This document shows, one piece after another, positions 16,880-25,787 of a stretch of DNA of 53,242 nucleotides. Every line of letters begins with the position of its first letter. Position 1 is the stretch's first letter. A program made the translations under genes and the position numbers. The notes below the pieces were generated by a model. The model had not been told where the DNA came from. It did no database searches and saw nothing but the letters and a program-made list of their open reading frames with translations. Source of the DNA: Propionibacteriaceae bacterium (GTDB lineage Bacteria > Actinomycetota > Actinomycetes > Propionibacteriales > Propionibacteriaceae); assembly GCA_030532575.1 (NCBI GenBank), contig JAUNKV010000004.1, positions 1-53,242 of the forward strand, in the 5' to 3' direction.

Positions 16880-17406
16880 GATGGCCAGGCCTCCGCGAGC
16901 TGACTCCGGGCGTCCTCCAGCAGCTGTGGCAGCACCCGGGTCCGGGCGATGATCGGCATGAAGTTCATGTCCCCTCCCCAGCGGGGCACGATGTGTTGGT
17001 GGAGGTGGGCCGCGATCCCGGCGCCTGCCACCTCACCCTGGTTCATCCCGATGTTGAACCCCGCCGGGTGGGCGACCCGGGCCAACGTCGCAATGCCTTG
17101 CTGGGTCAGCTCGGCAATCTCCCTGGTCTCCTCCGGCGTGGCATCCACGTAGCCACTGACGTGCCGGTACGGGCACACCAGAAGGTGTCCCGGTGAGTAG
17201 GGAAACAGGTTCATCACCACGAAGGCGTGCTCCCCGCGGGCGACGATGAGGCCTTCGGCATCGGATTTCCTCGGTGAGGTGCAGAAAGGACACCCGGTTT
17301 CATCCCCCGGCTTGGCCTCCCCCTTGATGTAGACCATCCGATGCGGGGTCCACAGCCGCTGGAAGGCATCCGGGATCCCGCACATCTCGGCGCTGGTTTC
17401 ACTCAC
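16876..17406 (-). CDS. HIT-domain protein, AP4A phosphorylase-like
   Basis: A 176-aa member of the HIT superfamily. The catalytic triad [10 protein letters not shown] is near residue 136, with [12 protein letters not shown] in the N-terminal part as in mycobacterial Rv2613c, an AP4A phosphorylase that splits diadenosine tetraphosphate with phosphate. The GTG start overlaps the thrS stop (GTGA). Thr-tRNA synthetase can make AP4A, so the thrS-HIT pairing is functionally sensible; that link is inference. Confidence 0.9.
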   Translation of the reverse strand: MSETSAEMCGIPDAFQRLWTPHRMVYIKGEAKPGDETGCPFCTSPRKSDAEGLIVARGEHAFVVMNLFPYSPGHLLVCPYRHVSGYVDATPEETREIAELTQQGIATLARVAHPAGFNIGMNQGEVAGAGIAAHLHQHIVPRWGGDMNFMPIIARTRVLPQLLEDARSQLAEAWPS

Positions 17407-19415
17407 TCGGCCCCCGGGTCGTCGTTGCGGCGGGTGTCAATGTGCTGGGCGATGCGTTCCACCGCTTCCTCGACGGGTACCCCGTTGAGCTGGGAACCGT
17501 CACGGAAGCGGAAACTCACCGCCCCGGCGTCGCGATCCTCCCCACCGGCGATGAGGATGAACGGGGCCTTGGACTTCGAGGCGTTGCGGATCTTCTTGCC
17601 GAACCGGTCATCGGACAGATCCAGCTCGACGCGGACCCCGCGGGCCCGAAGCAGCGCTGCCACCGTCTCCAGGTGCTCGTTGAACTCATCTGCGACGGGC
17701 ACCCCCAGCACCTGCACCGGGGCGAGCCAGGCCGGGAAGGCGCCGGCGTAGTGCTCGGTCAGCACTCCGAAGAACCGCTCGATGGAGCCGAACAGCGCCC
17801 GGTGGATCATGACGGGGCGCTGACGGGTACCGTCAGCGGCCTGGTACTCCAGCTCGAAGCGCTCCGGCAGGTTGAAGTCCAGCTGGATCGTTGACATCTG
17901 CCAGGTGCGTCCGATGGCGTCCTTCGCCTGGACCGAGATCTTCGGGCCGTAGAAGGCTGCCCCGCCCGGATCGGGCACCAGCTCCAGCCCGGAGGCCTCG
18001 GCCACCTCCTCCAACACCCGGGTGGCCTCCTCCCACACCTGGTCGTCACCGATGTACTTCTCCGGGTTCTTCGTGGACAGCTCCAGGTAGAAGTCGTCCA
18101 GGCCGTAGTCCCCCAGCAGGTTCAGCACGAAGGTGAGCAGACGGGTCAGCTCGTCGCGCATCTGTTCGCGAGTGCAGTAGATGTGTGCGTCATCCTGGGT
18201 GAAGCCGCGGGCGCGGGTGAGGCCGTGCACCACCCCGGACTTCTCGTTGCGGTAGACGGTGCCGAACTCGAACAGCCTGAGCGGCAGCTCCCGGTACGAT
18301 CGTCCGCGCGAACGGAAGATGAGGTTGTGCATCGGGCAGTTCATCGGCTTGAGGTAGTAGTCCTGCCCCTGCTTGCGGATGTTGCCCTCGGCGTCGCGCT
18401 CCTCGTCCATCTGCATGGGTGGGTACATGCCGTCGGCGTACCAGTCGAGGTGCCCGGAGGCCTGGAACAGCGAGGCCTTGGTCAGGTGCGGGGTGTAGGC
18501 GAACTGGTAGCCGTCGGCGATGTGACGGCGACGCGAGTAATCCTCCATCTCCATCCGCACGATGGCCCCGTTCGGATGGAAGACCGCCAGCCCCGAGCCG
18601 ATCTCGTCGGGGAAGCTGAACAGGTCCAGCTCGGTGCCGAGCTTGCGGTGGTCGCGCTTGGCGGCCTCGACCATCCGGGTCTGGTAGGCCTTGAGGTCAT
18701 CCTTCGTGGCCCAGGCGGTGCCGTAGACGCGCTGCAGACCAGCGTTGCGCTGGTCGCCGCGCCAGTAGGCGGCGCTGGATTTGGTCAGCGCGAAGGCCTG
18801 CAGGTAGCCGGTGTGCGGCACGTGGGGGCCGCGGCACAGATCGCGCCAGGCCACCGAGCCGTCGCGGCGGACGTTGTCGTAGATGGTGAGCTGACCCTCG
18901 CCGACCTCCACCGAGGAGCCGTCGGCGGCCGAGGCCACGCCCTTGTCGGCGATGAGTTCCAGCTTGAAGGGCTCAGCCGCCAGCTCCTCGCGGGCGGCCT
19001 CGTCGGAGACCTCGCGGCGCACGAAGCGCTGCTTCTCGCGCACGATCTGGTTCATCTGCTTCTCGATGGCCTTCAGGTCCTCCGGGGTCAACGGAGCAGT
19101 GGCGAAGTCGTAGTAGAAGCCATCGACGATGGGCGGGCCGATGCCGAGCTTCGCCTCGGCGAACAGGGCCTGCAGGGCCTGGGCGGTGACGTGTGCGCAG
19201 GAGTGGCGGAGGATGGCGAGCCCCTCGTCGCTGGTCGCCAGCACCGGCTCAACCTCCGAGCCGTCGCTCAACTCCAGCTGCAGGTCCTTCAGCTCCCCGT
19301 CCACCTTCATGGCCACGACGCTGCGGTCCGAGCCGAAGAGGTCGAGCCCGGTGGTGGTCGTCGTCAACTCCACGCTCTCACGCGAGTCAGGACGAATGAC
19401 GACGATTGCGGACAC
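17403..19415 (-). CDS. thrS: Threonyl-tRNA synthetase
   Basis: A 670-aa class II synthetase. N-terminal TGS domain (about 1-60), then the editing/SAD region with [12 protein letters not shown] and [10 protein letters not shown], the catalytic core with the zinc-binding MNCPMHN, motif 2 [15 protein letters not shown] and motif 3 [13 protein letters not shown], and a C-terminal anticodon-binding domain (from about 565). The start is GTG 19415, with GGAAGGAAG upstream; the frame is open for 50 more codons upstream without homology. First gene of the leftward thrS-HIT-DUF881-sbp-DUF881 block. Confidence 0.96.
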   Translation of the reverse strand: MSAIVVIRPDSRESVELTTTTTGLDLFGSDRSVVAMKVDGELKDLQLELSDGSEVEPVLATSDEGLAILRHSCAHVTAQALQALFAEAKLGIGPPIVDGFYYDFATAPLTPEDLKAIEKQMNQIVREKQRFVRREVSDEAAREELAAEPFKLELIADKGVASAADGSSVEVGEGQLTIYDNVRRDGSVAWRDLCRGPHVPHTGYLQAFALTKSSAAYWRGDQRNAGLQRVYGTAWATKDDLKAYQTRMVEAAKRDHRKLGTELDLFSFPDEIGSGLAVFHPNGAIVRMEMEDYSRRRHIADGYQFAYTPHLTKASLFQASGHLDWYADGMYPPMQMDEERDAEGNIRKQGQDYYLKPMNCPMHNLIFRSRGRSYRELPLRLFEFGTVYRNEKSGVVHGLTRARGFTQDDAHIYCTREQMRDELTRLLTFVLNLLGDYGLDDFYLELSTKNPEKYIGDDQVWEEATRVLEEVAEASGLELVPDPGGAAFYGPKISVQAKDAIGRTWQMSTIQLDFNLPERFELEYQAADGTRQRPVMIHRALFGSIERFFGVLTEHYAGAFPAWLAPVQVLGVPVADEFNEHLETVAALLRARGVRVELDLSDDRFGKKIRNASKSKAPFILIAGGEDRDAGAVSFRFRDGSQLNGVPVEEAVERIAQHIDTRRNDDPGAE

Positions 19416-19453
19416 GGGTCTTCCTTCCGGTAGATGACTGGCCCATTGTGCCA

Positions 19454-20440
19454 TCACCTGATGGGTGTTGCCCGCTCCTCCACACCCACGGCCTCGATCA
19501 GACGTGCGAAGCACCCTCGCTCGGGGAAGAACCGCCACCCCTCCCCCAGGGCGAACTCTGGCCACTCGTGGCGCACCTCGCCGTCGAGGTCGAAGGCGAT
19601 GCTGCCCTTGGCGGCGTCCGTGGCGATGACCAGCCCGGTGGCCTCGTCGAAGGCCAGCTCCCCCTTCACCTCGCCGTGCTCGGGGTCGGGGGAGAGAAAA
19701 TCCGGGCCGAGGAACCGCTCGACGACAAGACCCCCGTCCTCGTCCGGCTGCCGCAGGTCCAGCAGGGCGAAGGGATGGTGGGGTTCCGTGTTGTCCCAGT
19801 GGGCGTACTCGCTGCGGTCCAGCGCCACGATGAGGGAGTCCTCGCCGACGAAGGCGGCGGGACGGTCCCAGTTGTACCCACTGCCCTGGAACCGGGTGCC
19901 GCTCGGCTCCCAGCGCTCCAGGAAGTCCTGTACCCGGTAGGCCATGAGCACATCCACCGGGGCCCAGACCCAGCCGTTGCTCACCAGGCGGGTGTGCTCA
20001 GGGGAGACCAGCAGCCGGGAGTGGAAGAAGTCCACGAAGTTCTCGCTGCTCCCGTCCTCGCGCCGGATGATCTGGCGGTCGGTGAGCAGGGCACCGGTCT
20101 CGGCGTCGAAGAGGTCCAGCCGACACCACTGGGTCTGGAGCACCACCGCGACCCGCCCATTGAGATGCAGCAGGGCAACCGAGAAGCTGGAGACATCCGC
20201 GTGGTACTCCTCCCGCGCGTAGGGCCTCGTGGCGCCGGAGTTCAGGTCGATGAGCACCGCGCGCAGCCCGAAACGCTCCGCCACCAGGGCCCAGCGCTCG
20301 AGGGCTCGGAGTTCGAGCTCACCCGCCAGGCCCGGGAGCTCGGTGATGACGTCCGAGGAGCCATCGGGAAGGACCCGGCTGAGCCGGGTGCGCTCGGCAA
20401 CCAGCCAGCCGGGTCCTGAGGGGTTGGGGGTGAGGGTCAC
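19454..20440 (-). CDS. Hypothetical protein, possible beta-propeller
   Basis: A 328-aa soluble protein with repeated short beta patterns (for example [29 protein letters not shown] and [20 protein letters not shown]) that suggest a propeller. No signal peptide. I do not recognise the family and no catalytic motif is evident. GTG 20440 overlaps the stop of the upstream GNAT gene (GTGA), so the two are co-translated. Confidence 0.65.
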   Translation of the reverse strand: MTLTPNPSGPGWLVAERTRLSRVLPDGSSDVITELPGLAGELELRALERWALVAERFGLRAVLIDLNSGATRPYAREEYHADVSSFSVALLHLNGRVAVVLQTQWCRLDLFDAETGALLTDRQIIRREDGSSENFVDFFHSRLLVSPEHTRLVSNGWVWAPVDVLMAYRVQDFLERWEPSGTRFQGSGYNWDRPAAFVGEDSLIVALDRSEYAHWDNTEPHHPFALLDLRQPDEDGGLVVERFLGPDFLSPDPEHGEVKGELAFDEATGLVIATDAAKGSIAFDLDGEVRHEWPEFALGEGWRFFPERGCFARLIEAVGVEERATPIR

Positions 20441-20721
20441 TTGACGACGCGGCCTGCGAAGTCATCGCGCCCGGCCACCCGGTCGGCCACGAAGGGGCAG
20501 CTGGGGCGCACCTTCTGGTCGGTGGGCAGGATGTCGGCCAGGGCGAAGTCCACGACCTTGCCCGCCAGGCCCTTTCCCTGGAAGGCGGGGAGGGTCTCGG
20601 TGTGGTTGAGGTCGATCACGTCGCCGTCGATGACGTAGTCCACGAAGGCGGCCACCTCGTCGCCCTGCTTCAGCTCGTAGCGGGAGGCGGCCTCGTTCTT
20701 GCTCAGTTCGATGTCACTCAT
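20437..20721 (-). CDS. Small GNAT-family N-acetyltransferase (YjdJ/NATD1-like)
   Basis: A 94-aa protein of the minimal GNAT group: ASRYELKQGDEVAAFVDYVI, then LNHTETLPAFQGKGLAGKVV, which includes the acetyl-CoA loop, and a final RPSCPFVADRVAGRDDF. The Cys in SCPF is typical of this group. Substrates are unknown. It is first in a two-gene unit with the following hypothetical. No strong promoter is visible in the 30 bp before the tRNA terminator. Confidence 0.87.
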   Translation of the reverse strand: MSDIELSKNEAASRYELKQGDEVAAFVDYVIDGDVIDLNHTETLPAFQGKGLAGKVVDFALADILPTDQKVRPSCPFVADRVAGRDDFAGRVVK

Positions 20722-20753
20722 GAACAGTCATTGAACCATGTCCCGGGAAAGAG

Positions 20754-20777
20754 AAAAGCCGGGCCCTCAGGCCCGGC
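20754..20777 (-). terminator. Rho-independent terminator of the tRNA operon
   Basis: Read leftward: GCCGGGCC-TGAG-GGCCCGGC (perfect 8-bp stem, 4-nt loop) followed by TTTT. It lies 17 bp after tRNA-Val(GAC) and is the clearest intrinsic terminator in the window. Confidence 0.85.
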
Positions 20778-20794
20778 GATTTCCGGTGTCTCGG

Positions 20795-20866
20795 TGGGCG
20801 ATGCCAGGTTTGAACTGGCGACCTCTTCCGTGTCAAGGAAGCGCGCTACCACTGCGCCAACCGCCC
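20795..20866 (-). tRNA. tRNA-Val (GAC)
   Basis: A 72-nt cloverleaf. Acceptor GGGCGGT pairs with ATCGCCC, discriminator A, anticodon loop TTGACAC with anticodon GAC, and a TTCAAAC T-loop. CCA is not encoded. Last of the Gly-Cys-Val operon. Confidence 0.95.
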
Positions 20867-20867
20867 G

Positions 20868-20938
20868 AGGTGGAGACGGGATTTGAACCCGTGTACACGG
20901 ATTTGCAGTCCGTTGCCTCGCCTCTCGGCCACTCCACC
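20868..20938 (-). tRNA. tRNA-Cys (GCA)
   Basis: A 71-nt cloverleaf. Acceptor GGTGGAG/CTCCACC with discriminator U, as is usual for tRNA-Cys. Anticodon loop CTGCAAA with anticodon GCA, T-loop TTCAAAT. CCA not encoded. One nucleotide separates it from tRNA-Val. Confidence 0.95.
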
Positions 20939-20957
20939 GGGTGGAGTTCTGTCTCCG

Positions 20958-21030
20958 AGCGGACGACGAGATTCGAACTCGCGACCCTCACCTTGGCAAG
21001 GTGATGCTCTACCAACTGAGCCACGTCCGC
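20958..21030 (-). tRNA. tRNA-Gly (GCC)
   Basis: A 73-nt cloverleaf. Acceptor GCGGACG/CGTCCGC, discriminator U, anticodon loop TTGCCAA with anticodon GCC, T-loop TTCGAAT. First of the tRNA operon. Confidence 0.95.
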
Positions 21031-21081
21031 ATGCACTTTCCTTGACCTGCCTTTCGGCCTGTCGCGTTCGGCGCATGGAGG

Positions 21082-21111
21082 ACTCTAGCGCACTGTTTCA
21101 GCGATGCACAA
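21082..21111 (-). promoter_or_regulatory. Promoter of the Gly-Cys-Val tRNA operon
   Basis: Minus strand TTGTGC (21111-21106), 18-bp spacer, TAGAGT (21087-21082). Start expected near 21075, about 45 nt before tRNA-Gly. Confidence 0.6.
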
Positions 21112-21120
21112 ATCGAGGTG

Positions 21121-22602
21121 TCACGGCTGGGTCGGAAGCCCCACGTAGACGGTCTCGAGGTACTCCTCGATACCCTCGCTGCCGCCTTCCCTGCCGAGCC
21201 CGGAGTGCTTGACCCCACCGAAGGGGGCCGCGACGTTGGAGGTGGTGGCCGAGTTGATCCCGATCATGCCCACCTCCAGCCGCTCGGCCATCCTCAGCGC
21301 CCGCTCGATGCTCGCGGTGTGGACGTACCCGGCCAGCCCGACGGGAGAGGCATTGGCCCAGGCCAACACCTCGGCCTCATCGTCGAAGGGCACCACCGGG
21401 GCGACGGGGCCGAAGATCTCATTGACCGCAATCGCGGCTTCAGCCCCGACCCCTGCCACGACGGTGGGCCTCAGGAAATACCCCTCCCCGGGCACCTCGC
21501 CGCGGGTGAGGATGCGCGCCCCGCCCGCCATCGCCTCGTCGAGCAGGCCTTGGACCCGGTGAAGCTGCTGCGCACTGATGAGCGGACCGACCTGGACCTC
21601 GGGACACAACCCGTCCCCCACCGTCAGGGAGTCGAACTCCACGGCCAGTCGCTCCGCGAACTCCTCGGCCAGGCTGCGGTGGACGTAGAACGTGTTGGCT
21701 GCATTGCAGGCCTCACCGATGTTGCGCAGCTTCGTGATCCGGGCCGCCTCGAGGGCTCGATCCAGGTCCGCATCCTCGAAGACGATGAAGGGGGCGCATC
21801 CCCCGAGCTCCATCGAGGTCCGCAGCACGTTGCCCGCAGCCTCGCGAAGCAACTGCTTCCCCACCGTCGTGGAACCGGTGAAGGAGAGCTTGCGCAACCG
21901 CCGATCCCGGATCATCGGGGCGGTCACGGCTGGGGCATCGGAGGTGGGCAGCACCTGGACCACACCAGCGGGGATTCCCACCTCGAGACAGGCGGCACCG
22001 AAGGCGAGTGCGGTCAACGGGGTCAGCACCGAGGGCTTGAGGATTCCCACACACCCTGCCGCCAGGGCCGGACCGAGCTTGCGGGTCGCCATCGCGAGCG
22101 GGAAGTTCCAGGGCGTGATCGCCAGCACCGGACCGACGGCGCGCTTCATGGTCCAGATCCGCAAGGACCCCTCCGGGCTGAGGGTGGTGCGCCCGTTGAT
22201 CCGCACCGCTTCTTCCGAGAACCACCGCAGGAACTCCGCACCATAGGCGACCTCCGCCCGGGCCTCGGCCAGCGGCTTGCCCATCTCCAGGGTCATCACG
22301 GCCGCGAACTCCTCACGCCGGGCCAGGATGTGTTCGTGAAGGGCGCGCAGCAGCTCCGCCCGCTGCCTCGGCGCGGTGTCGGCCCACTGCCACTGAGCAG
22401 CACAGGCGGCATCCAGCGCCCGCTCACCGTCACGATGGTCGCAGTCGGCGACCTGTGTCAGCTCCTGACCGGTGGCGGGGTTCTCGACCCCGAAGTTGCG
22501 CCCCGAGGAGGACTCGCCGAAGCCCTCCCCCACCAGGCACCCGGTCGGCACCGCCGCCAGGGCCTGCAACGCACGCCGTCGAATCTGTTCCTGACCTTCC
22601 AC
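21121..22602 (-). CDS. NAD(P)-dependent succinate-semialdehyde dehydrogenase
   Basis: A 493-aa aldehyde dehydrogenase. AITPWNFPLAMATRKLGPAL, the Rossmann-type FTGSTTVGKQLL, the catalytic Glu in MELGG and the nucleophile Cys in GEACNAAN are present, as is the C-terminal PFGGVKHSGLGREGG typical of the GabD group. Two unusual positions: the ELGGNAP motif reads ELGGCAP, placing an extra Cys by the active site, and GQ-C reads GE-C. GabD oxidises succinate semialdehyde to succinate; the exact aldehyde here is inferred. GTG start with GGAGGA upstream. It lies between tRNA genes, alone. Confidence 0.9.
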   Translation of the reverse strand: MEGQEQIRRRALQALAAVPTGCLVGEGFGESSSGRNFGVENPATGQELTQVADCDHRDGERALDAACAAQWQWADTAPRQRAELLRALHEHILARREEFAAVMTLEMGKPLAEARAEVAYGAEFLRWFSEEAVRINGRTTLSPEGSLRIWTMKRAVGPVLAITPWNFPLAMATRKLGPALAAGCVGILKPSVLTPLTALAFGAACLEVGIPAGVVQVLPTSDAPAVTAPMIRDRRLRKLSFTGSTTVGKQLLREAAGNVLRTSMELGGCAPFIVFEDADLDRALEAARITKLRNIGEACNAANTFYVHRSLAEEFAERLAVEFDSLTVGDGLCPEVQVGPLISAQQLHRVQGLLDEAMAGGARILTRGEVPGEGYFLRPTVVAGVGAEAAIAVNEIFGPVAPVVPFDDEAEVLAWANASPVGLAGYVHTASIERALRMAERLEVGMIGINSATTSNVAAPFGGVKHSGLGREGGSEGIEEYLETVYVGLPTQP

Positions 22603-22646
22603 TGCTCCTCCTCGAGGCCTGTTTCACCTTCCACGAGGCTACCGAA

Positions 22647-22676
22647 TTGTCATTTGAGGCATCGCTCGGGTAATGT
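22647..22676 (+). promoter_or_regulatory. Promoter of tRNA-Val(CAC)
   Basis: TTGTCA (22647-22652), 18-bp spacer, TAATGT (22671-22676); start near 22683, six nt before the tRNA. The CbiX-like gene may be read from it too. Confidence 0.6.
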
Positions 22677-22688
22677 CTTCCCTCGCAC

Positions 22689-22760
22689 GGGCGATTGGCG
22701 CAGTGGTAGCGCGCTTCGTTCACACCGAAGAGGTCGGCGGTTCGAAACCGCCATCGCCCA
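22689..22760 (+). tRNA. tRNA-Val (CAC)
   Basis: A 72-nt cloverleaf. Acceptor GGGCGAT/ATCGCCC, discriminator A, anticodon loop TTCACAC with anticodon CAC, T-loop TTCGAAA. CCA not encoded. It resembles the tRNA-Val(GAC) at 20795 through the acceptor and D-arm. Confidence 0.95.
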
Positions 22761-22801
22761 CCGTGAAGGGTCGCTTCGTCGGCTGTCGGAAGGGAAGTGA
22801 C

Positions 22802-23560
22802 ATGGCGGCACCCGGAATTGTCCTGGTGGCACGCGGTGACGACGACCCCGCAGTACTCGCCTCCCTCGACGCCGTGATCCGACAACTCCAGGCATTGCGT
22901 CCCGATCTCCAGGTCACCCTCGGTCTGATCAACAGCGCCACCCCAACCGTTGAGGAAGCGGTTCAGGACCTGGCCCTCACCGGCACCGCAGAGATCGCGA
23001 TGGTGCCGATGGACCTCACCTCCGCCACCGACCACTCCCCCATACTGGGAAGGGCGGCCGCCGTCGTGGGGGCGAAGCACCCGGACCTGAGCATCGTCAT
23101 CTCCCGACCCATCGGCCCTGCCGTCGAACTGCTCAACGTGCTCGACGCCAAGCTGCGGGAGGCCCTGCACCGCGCCAATGCGGTGGAGGTGGACTCATTG
23201 GTCCTGGCCTGCCCCGACGGTGGGGACGTCCGAGGGGTGTCCCTGCTGGCCCGGCGGGCTCGGCAGTGGGGTGCGCACCACAAACTGCCCGTGCAACTGG
23301 CACAGAACGACATCACGGGGCGAGCCACGGCCCAGGCCATCGCGGCGCTGCGCACCCAGGGACGCCGCCACATCGCCGTCGGCTCCCTGTTCCTCACCTC
23401 AGGGCCGGTCTTTCGCGCCCACCACCAAGCCGCTGTGCGGGCCGGCGCCCTCGCAGTCACCTCCCCCATCACGGAGGACCCGCGGGTCACGGAGCTGATC
23501 CTGGCCCGGTACGCCTTCGCAGCCATGCGGCTGCTCGACGTTGACCCCCACGAGGAGTGA
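22802..23560 (+). CDS. CbiX/SirB-like protein with degenerate active site
   Basis: A 252-aa protein with two CbiX-like halves (about 5-120 and 125-250). The family inserts cobalt or iron into sirohydrochlorin. In active enzymes the first strand ends in HGS with the metal-binding His; here it is IVLVARGDDD, so that His is lost. The second metal-site region reads MDLTSATDHSP, and VGSLFLTSGPVFRAHHQ closes the second half. Chelatase activity is therefore doubtful, and no other cobalamin or siroheme genes are nearby. ATG 22802 follows GGAAG; the open frame upstream runs through the tRNA. Confidence 0.75.
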   Translation: MAAPGIVLVARGDDDPAVLASLDAVIRQLQALRPDLQVTLGLINSATPTVEEAVQDLALTGTAEIAMVPMDLTSATDHSPILGRAAAVVGAKHPDLSIVISRPIGPAVELLNVLDAKLREALHRANAVEVDSLVLACPDGGDVRGVSLLARRARQWGAHHKLPVQLAQNDITGRATAQAIAALRTQGRRHIAVGSLFLTSGPVFRAHHQAAVRAGALAVTSPITEDPRVTELILARYAFAAMRLLDVDPHEE

Positions 23561-23561
23561 C

Positions 23562-24002
23562 ATGTCCACAGAATTTCCCCTTGACCAACCCGATGCCACA
23601 TGGCGGGAGAAGCTGAGTGACCTCGAGTACCACGTGCTGCGCCAGTCCGGCACCGAGGCACCGTTCACCGGCGAGTACACCGACGAGTTCTCCGAGGGCG
23701 TCTACGAGTGCCGGGCCTGCCACACCGAGCTGTTCCGCAGCGACGCGAAGTTCGCCTCCCACTGCGGCTGGCCGAGCTTCTTCGAGCCCCTGGCCAAGGA
23801 TCGAGTGCTCTACCTGGAGGACCTCTCACTTCCGAACCGCCCGCGGACGGAGGTGCGCTGCGCCGCCTGCAACTCGCACCTGGGACACGTGTTCTCCGGC
23901 GAGGGTTACGACACCCCGACCGATGACCGCTACTGCATCAACTCGGTCTCGCTGCGGCTGATCCCGGCGCGCCGCCCCGATACGGACGCGAGCAAACCCT
24001 AG
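23562..24002 (+). CDS. msrB: Peptide-methionine (R)-S-oxide reductase
   Basis: A 146-aa MsrB that reduces methionine-R-sulfoxide in proteins. The two zinc CxxC pairs are CRAC and CAAC; GWPSFF is the substrate pocket; RYCINSVSL holds the catalytic Cys, and the HCGWPSF Cys is near the resolving position. The ATG lies 1 bp after the upstream stop, so it is read with the CbiX-like gene. Its TAG stop is also the beginning of the -10 of the next gene. Confidence 0.95.
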   Translation: MSTEFPLDQPDATWREKLSDLEYHVLRQSGTEAPFTGEYTDEFSEGVYECRACHTELFRSDAKFASHCGWPSFFEPLAKDRVLYLEDLSLPNRPRTEVRCAACNSHLGHVFSGEGYDTPTDDRYCINSVSLRLIPARRPDTDASKP

Positions 24003-24005
24003 GCT
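24000..24005 (+). promoter_or_regulatory. Leaderless -10 overlapping the msrB stop codon
   Basis: TAGGCT begins with the msrB stop codon TAG (24000-24002) and ends 7 nt before GTG 24013 of the DUF3000 gene. Confidence 0.5.
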
Positions 24006-24012
24006 CTGTTTC

Positions 24013-24582
24013 GTGAGTTCCCCCACCGTCCAGGCTGCTCCTGAGTTCCAGCGCGCCCTCGCAGAGTTTGCCACGATGAGCTGGCGCACCGGTGTGGTCG
24101 TGGAGGAGATCGGCTCCCCGCAACGGATCGCCCCCTACGGGGTGGCGCTCTCCGGTGACCTGTCGGAGGGACCCGAGACCTTGGGCACCGGCCGCCTGAT
24201 CCTGCTGCACGATCCGGTGGGCAATGAGGCCTGGGAGGGCGACTTCCGGGTGGTCACCTACGCCCATGCGGATGTGGAGCAGGAGCTCGTCACCGATCCG
24301 CTGCTGCCGGAGGCCGCCTGGTCCTGGCTCACCGAGGCCCTCGAAGCTCAGGGGGCGCGTCACCACAGCCTGGCGGGCACCGTCACCGCCTCCTTCGGCC
24401 AAGGGTTCGGGCAGCTCGACAACCGGCAGGCCGAGGTGGAGATTCGCGCCTCCTGGACCCCCGTGCTGGACTCCAAGCACGGCTTCCTGCCCCACCTTCG
24501 CGTCTGGCAGGACGTGCTCTTCCAGGTCTCGGGGCGTCCGCCCCTGCCGAGCGGGGTCGTGCAGTTCCCCGGCCGCTCATGA
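24013..24582 (+). CDS. DUF3000-family protein
   Basis: A 189-aa soluble protein matching DUF3000 (Rv2680-like), an actinobacterial family of unknown function usually placed before RNase D. Recognisable stretches are EFQRALAEFATMSWRTGVVV near the start and ASWTPVLDSKHGFLPHLRVW late in the chain. The GTG start has a leaderless -10. Its stop overlaps the RNase D start (ATGA), so coupling with RNA processing is suggested by position only. Confidence 0.85.
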   Translation: MSSPTVQAAPEFQRALAEFATMSWRTGVVVEEIGSPQRIAPYGVALSGDLSEGPETLGTGRLILLHDPVGNEAWEGDFRVVTYAHADVEQELVTDPLLPEAAWSWLTEALEAQGARHHSLAGTVTASFGQGFGQLDNRQAEVEIRASWTPVLDSKHGFLPHLRVWQDVLFQVSGRPPLPSGVVQFPGRS

Positions 24583-25787
24583 GCGATTTCAGCGAAACCC
24601 TGCGGGAGCCACTGCGCCCCGTCGTCACCTCGGATGCCGCGCTGGAGCAGTGCTTGGCGAGCCTTCGCAACGGCCACGGACCCATCGCCTTCGACGCCGA
24701 ACGCTCCCACGGGCACCGGTACTGGCCGAAGGCCTATCTCTTCCAGCTGCGTCGCGAAGGTTCCGGGACCTGGCTCATCGATCCGGTGGCCCTCGAGGTC
24801 ACCGAACGGGCAGACCTCCACACGCTGGTCGATGCGGTCGTGGATGCACCGTGGCTCATCCACGCCGCCACCCAGGACCTGCCCTGCATGACGGAGGTCA
24901 ACATCCAACCGCCTCGGCTGTTCGACACGGAGCTGGCGGCTCGGCTGCTCGGTGAACCCCAGGTCTCCCTGGCCGCGCTGCTGGAGACCAAACTCGGGAT
25001 TCGCCTCCGCAAGGCACATTCGAGCGCCGACTGGTCGAGACGCCCGCTGCCGGATTCCTGGCTGCTCTACGCGGCCCTCGACGTCGAACACCTGCTCGAG
25101 CTCGCAGCCGTGCTGCGCGAAGAGCTGATCCTGGCCGAGCGCCTGGCTTGGGCGGAGCAGGAGTTCGCCCATCTGCTCACCGTCACTCCCACCCCGCGGG
25201 CCGAGCCGTGGCGTCGGCTCTCAGGCATCCAGACCCTGAAGCGGCCGCGTCAGTTGGCCCTGGCCCGCGCCCTGTGGGAGGCCCGCGACGCCGTCGCCCA
25301 GAAACGGGATCGGCCTCCGGGCCGCATCCTCGGCGACGAGGCGATCATCAGCCTCGCGGCCTTGGTCGGCAAGGACGGCCCCCTGCCGGATGCCGCTGCG
25401 ATGGCCGCCATCCCAGGCTTCCAGCATCGGGGAGCCGCCCGCTACCGCACCAACTGGCTGCTCGCCCTGGAAACGGTGGCGCGGCTGTCCCCGCCGGAGT
25501 TCCCCAGCCTCCGCCCAGCCCGTGAAGGGGCTGGACATCCTCGGACCTGGGAGCGGAGCTGTCCTGAGGCGTGGCGGCGCTGGAAGCCGGTTCGTGCCGC
25601 CGTCGATGAGCTGGCCGCATCCCTCGGGATTCAGGCGAGCCTCGTGGCTCCTCCCGCTGTGCTCCAGCGTTTCGTCCACTCCTGGGATCACACCCCGGTT
25701 GATTCCGGTCTCAGCGCGCTCGGGGCCAGGCCGTGGCAGGTCGAGCTGCTCACCCCGGTGCTGGAGCCGCTGCTTCAGAGCAGCTGA
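24579..25787 (+). CDS. rnd: Ribonuclease D
   Basis: A 402-aa DEDD-y 3'-5' exoribonuclease. The Exo I acidic pair reads FDAER, Exo II is HAATQDL, and Exo III is YAALDVEHL with the Tyr and Asp. One or two HRDC domains follow (from about 205). RNase D trims the 3' ends of tRNA precursors and other RNAs. The order DUF3000-rnd and convergent dxs matches mycobacterial Rv2680-Rv2682c. Its 3' end overlaps the dxs 3' end by 13 bp. Confidence 0.93.
   Translation: MSDFSETLREPLRPVVTSDAALEQCLASLRNGHGPIAFDAERSHGHRYWPKAYLFQLRREGSGTWLIDPVALEVTERADLHTLVDAVVDAPWLIHAATQDLPCMTEVNIQPPRLFDTELAARLLGEPQVSLAALLETKLGIRLRKAHSSADWSRRPLPDSWLLYAALDVEHLLELAAVLREELILAERLAWAEQEFAHLLTVTPTPRAEPWRRLSGIQTLKRPRQLALARALWEARDAVAQKRDRPPGRILGDEAIISLAALVGKDGPLPDAAAMAAIPGFQHRGAARYRTNWLLALETVARLSPPEFPSLRPAREGAGHPRTWERSCPEAWRRWKPVRAAVDELAASLGIQASLVAPPAVLQRFVHSWDHTPVDSGLSALGARPWQVELLTPVLEPLLQSS

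Noticed and set aside
18183-19433. 416-codon plus-strand frame antisense to thrS
   Set aside because: ThrS motifs 2 and 3 on the minus strand account for this segment.
19416-19565. 50-codon N-terminal extension of thrS
   Set aside because: GGAAGGAAG precedes GTG 19415, the TGS domain starts there, and the extension runs into the neighbouring gene.
20722-21120. tRNA cluster as an integration site (att) of a mobile element
   Set aside because: No integrase, no direct repeat of a tRNA 3' end and no foreign-looking flank was found.
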